NCBI GenBank assembly: GCA_900313005.1
Contig: ONZJ01000002.1
Location: 2,124,996 to 2,188,995 of the forward strand
Source: Rhodobacteraceae bacterium EL129
Lineage (GTDB): Bacteria > Pseudomonadota > Alphaproteobacteria > Rhodobacterales > Rhodobacteraceae
DNA: 64,000 bases
Direction: 5' to 3'
Shown one piece after another: positions 61,858 to 64,000 of this stretch (the first letter of the stretch is position 1; every line of letters begins with the position of its first letter). A model generated the notes under the pieces. That model saw only the letters and a program-made list of their open reading frames with translations, had not been told where the DNA came from and did not search any database. The translations under genes and the position numbers were made by a program.

Positions 61858-62766
61858 TTACCCTTCCGCCCAAACTGGTGCCTTCCCTATGTGCGCGACA
61901 AGGAAGTCCATGAAGACGCGTACCTTGGCTGAGACGACATTGCTTTTTGGGTAGATCAACCAAAGCGCGGGTTGGTGGGCAATCTTATAGTCTGAAAGCA
62001 CGTGTATCAACGCGCCGCTTGCGATCTCCTCGTGGACGAGCCACCCCGAGTTTACCGAAATACCCGCGCCGTCCAGTGTCGCGCGTTTCTGCGTCATCCC
62101 GTCATTTAAGATTAACCGATGTGCTGATTGTTTTGGGTCCAACTCTGCCCGTGTGCCGTCTTTTGATATCAGATGGCGCGGTTCTAGGTTACGAAACGCA
62201 ATCACACGATGAGGCTTCAGATCGTCTGGTTTAATCGGCGTGCCATATTCTTCGAGGTAGGCGGGAGATGCACACAAGATACGCGTGTCGTCGGCGAGTT
62301 TTCGGGCCGTTAGGCTGCTGCTTTCAAGAACCGCGTTGCGCAGGGCAAGGTCATAGCTGCCTTCGATCAGATCAAACTGCGCGTCGGACAGGTACATGTC
62401 CAACGTCAGGTCAGGATAGGCGTCCATGAACTTCGGCAAGAGCGGCGCGATGTACATATGGGCGAATGTGCTGGGGGCGGCAAAGCGCAATGTGCCACTG
62501 ATTTTCGACTGCCCTTGGCCGAGGGCGGCGAGCGCCGCCTCTTCTTGGGCAATCATCTCGCGGGCGTAGGGAAGGAAATCCTGTCCTTCGGATGATAGCG
62601 AAATTTTGCGCGTTGAACGGTGCAACAACTCAGCGCCCAATAGCCGCTCTAGCTTCGCGATACGCGTGCTTGCAACGGCGGGTGCCATGCCCAATGTCCG
62701 GCCCGCTGCGCTGATATTCAGGGTCTCGCTCGCGAGAACGAAGAGGCGGAGGCTTTGCGTATCCAT
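61858..62766 (-). CDS. LysR-family transcriptional regulator
   Basis: 302 residues with the LysR winged HTH at the N-terminus (ISAAGRTLGMAPAVASTRIA) and a substrate-binding-like effector domain. It is of the AaeR/CrgA-like subgroup judged by APSTFAHMYIAPLLPKFM and the ending. Divergent from the CmcJ-like gene, which it likely controls from the 96-base gap. Confidence 0.9.
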   Translation of the reverse strand: MDTQSLRLFVLASETLNISAAGRTLGMAPAVASTRIAKLERLLGAELLHRSTRKISLSSEGQDFLPYAREMIAQEEAALAALGQGQSKISGTLRFAAPSTFAHMYIAPLLPKFMDAYPDLTLDMYLSDAQFDLIEGSYDLALRNAVLESSSLTARKLADDTRILCASPAYLEEYGTPIKPDDLKPHRVIAFRNLEPRHLISKDGTRAELDPKQSAHRLILNDGMTQKRATLDGAGISVNSGWLVHEEIASGALIHVLSDYKIAHQPALWLIYPKSNVVSAKVRVFMDFLVAHIGKAPVWAEG

Positions 62767-62862
62767 TTTATACTTTTTCGGAATAGTGAAATCATATCTT
62801 GCTAGTTTTTATATTTATTGAGGGGTGTATTTACAAGTCTGAGAGAGACAGAGGACGAGCCG

Positions 62863-63642
62863 ATGACACAGACAGCGACAGTCAATTACCATGTTCATAA
62901 ACCCGAACGTCAGGCGTTTGAGCTGGATGCGGGTGGCATCGTCGGCAATCTTATCGCGCCGGAGCTTGCACCGACGCAGGTCGCGGTCACGGATGTCCGC
63001 AGACAGCAGGCCGCGACACGCCTTGAAGAGGCGTCTGTTGGGTTTGCTTTATCTCCAACTAAGGTGAACTCGTTTGACGACTCGTCCAGTTGGCAGCCCA
63101 CTTATGACGACGAACTTACAAAGCTGCTGGCGGACAAAATCGGCGCGCACGAGGTCATCGTGTTTGACCACACTGTGCGCATCGATGATCCAGAGGCCGT
63201 GCGCAAACCCGCCCGCAACGTTCACAGCGACTACAGCGTTGATGGGGCCAAGCAGCGCCTGATCGACATTCTGGGTGCAGATAAAGCTGCCGAATGGAGT
63301 AAAGGGCACTACGCCTTCATCAATGTCTGGCGTCCAGTAGATGCTGCGATCAACTCAGCACCGTTGGGATTTATCCGACCGAATAGCGTCGCCACGGAAG
63401 ACTGGATCTTGCTTGATCTGATTTATCCTGACCGCAAAGGGCAGATCATGGGGCTGGCCGCAAACGCGGACCACGAATGGCTCTACATGTCCAAGATGAC
63501 GCCCGACGAGGTTGCTTATTTCAAAATCTACGACAACCAAGGCCGCCCCTCTATCGCACACAGCGCATTGGATATGGTCGAAGACCCATCCATCCAAACA
63601 ATCCGCAAAAGCATCGAGAGCCGCACGCTTGTGCGCTACTGA
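62863..63642 (+). CDS. CmcJ/NvfI-family oxidoreductase-like protein
   Basis: 259 residues, ATG at 62863 with AGAGGA ahead. Family features: NYHVHKPERQAF near the start, ARNVHSDYSVDGAKQR with a candidate metal His/Asp, FINVWRPVD and NADHEWLYMSKMTPDEVAYF. The family includes CmcJ of cephamycin synthesis and fungal non-haem-iron enzymes of the NvfI type. The substrate here is unknown. It is followed 23 bases later by an SDR gene on the same strand. Confidence 0.85.
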   Translation: MTQTATVNYHVHKPERQAFELDAGGIVGNLIAPELAPTQVAVTDVRRQQAATRLEEASVGFALSPTKVNSFDDSSSWQPTYDDELTKLLADKIGAHEVIVFDHTVRIDDPEAVRKPARNVHSDYSVDGAKQRLIDILGADKAAEWSKGHYAFINVWRPVDAAINSAPLGFIRPNSVATEDWILLDLIYPDRKGQIMGLAANADHEWLYMSKMTPDEVAYFKIYDNQGRPSIAHSALDMVEDPSIQTIRKSIESRTLVRY

Positions 63643-63665
63643 CACAACAAACGAAAGCGAACATC

Positions 63666-64000
63666 ATGACCAAAACGATCCTCATCACAGGTGCCACGGA
63701 TGGCATCGGCCAGTTGACCGCTAAAACACTGGCGGCCGAAGGGCACACGATCCTTATCCATGGCCGCAGCGCCGAAAAGCTTGAGAAAGCCGCTAAGGAA
63801 ATCGATGGGACAACCGAAATCTATTCCGCTGATCTGACGCGTATGGACCAAGTCCATGCGATGGCCGCAGACATCCGCAAAGCCCATGACAGCCTTGACG
63901 TCATTATCAACAATGCAGGCCTGCTGAAGTTGCGCGATACGATGACGGACGATGGCTATGATGCGCGTTTCATGGTCAATACCTTCGCGCCTTATGTTTT
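63666..64000 (+). CDS. short-chain dehydrogenase/reductase (3' end outside window)
   Basis: The first 111 residues of an SDR: nucleotide motif TGATDGIG (9-16), an HGRS loop that favours NADP, and NNAG at about 87-90. The catalytic Tyr-Lys lies beyond the right edge. Probably in one operon with the CmcJ-like gene. Confidence 0.9.
   Translation, partial: MTKTILITGATDGIGQLTAKTLAAEGHTILIHGRSAEKLEKAAKEIDGTTEIYSADLTRMDQVHAMAADIRKAHDSLDVIINNAGLLKLRDTMTDDGYDARFMVNTFAPYV

Noticed and set aside
53498..64000. Right attachment site of the tRNA-Ser island
   Set aside because: No recognisable copy of the tRNA 3' end was found by eye.

Overview
The window looks like a chromosomal segment of a marine Rhodobacterales (Roseobacter-group) alphaproteobacterium. 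This rests on high-GC coding sequence with alphaproteobacterial protein sequences, a SAM/SAH riboswitch in front of metK (a class I know only from Rhodobacterales), an Irr-type Fur regulator divergent from fabA, and the metK-lnt-corC-ybeY-phoH-miaB housekeeping run. No replication origin, rRNA or CRISPR array is present; there is one tRNA.

Layout. 1-1002: end of a nitroreductase gene and dtd. 1074-9103 (minus): a type I secretion unit made of a BapA-like adhesin with about seven Ig-like repeats, a TolC-like lipoprotein, an ABC exporter and an HlyD-type adaptor. 9366-17976 (minus): trmB, riboswitch-controlled metK, lnt, corC, ybeY, phoH, two related envelope genes and miaB. 18084-22722: a putative glycosyltransferase-like gene, a small membrane protein, then fabI-fabB-fabA, with a foreign DUF4304-like gene and a REP-like repeat placed between fabA and fabB. 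22895-37966: mostly plus-strand metabolism and transport (irr, phosphodiesterase, quinone oxidoreductase, HAD/hydrolase/PLP dehydratase operon, nuclease-like EEP protein, SMR-like protein, a PcaD-like hydrolase that has lost its nucleophile serine, DMT and MFS transporters, alcohol dehydrogenase, amidase, enolase-superfamily gene). 38018-44369 (minus): a long operon SPOR lipoprotein-dacC-tmk-holB-tatD-MBL hydrolase-AEC transporter.

44682 onward is accessory DNA. A tRNA-Ser(UGA) gene is followed by a tyrosine integrase, small mobile-element genes (AlpA-like, HTH, zinc-ribbon) and a two-gene cargo: a GHKL ATPase with a C-terminal PD-(D/E)xK-like motif and a second protein with its own PD-(D/E)xK-like motif. 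I regard this pair as a candidate undescribed defence or DNA-processing system. It is followed by a secreted small protein, degenerate DNA, and an orphan Tat-exported peptide-binding protein with a hydrolase and a TetR regulator.

57549-60566 holds a tightly packed rtcB-prfH-AAA operon: an RtcB ligase, a PrfH release-factor homologue and a membrane-anchored BCS1-like AAA ATPase. RtcB-PrfH is a known RNA/ribosome repair pair; the translationally coupled BCS1-like ATPase is the unusual part. Next come a stand-alone short tyrosine recombinase, a LysR regulator divergent from a CmcJ/NvfI-like oxidoreductase gene, and an SDR gene cut by the right edge.
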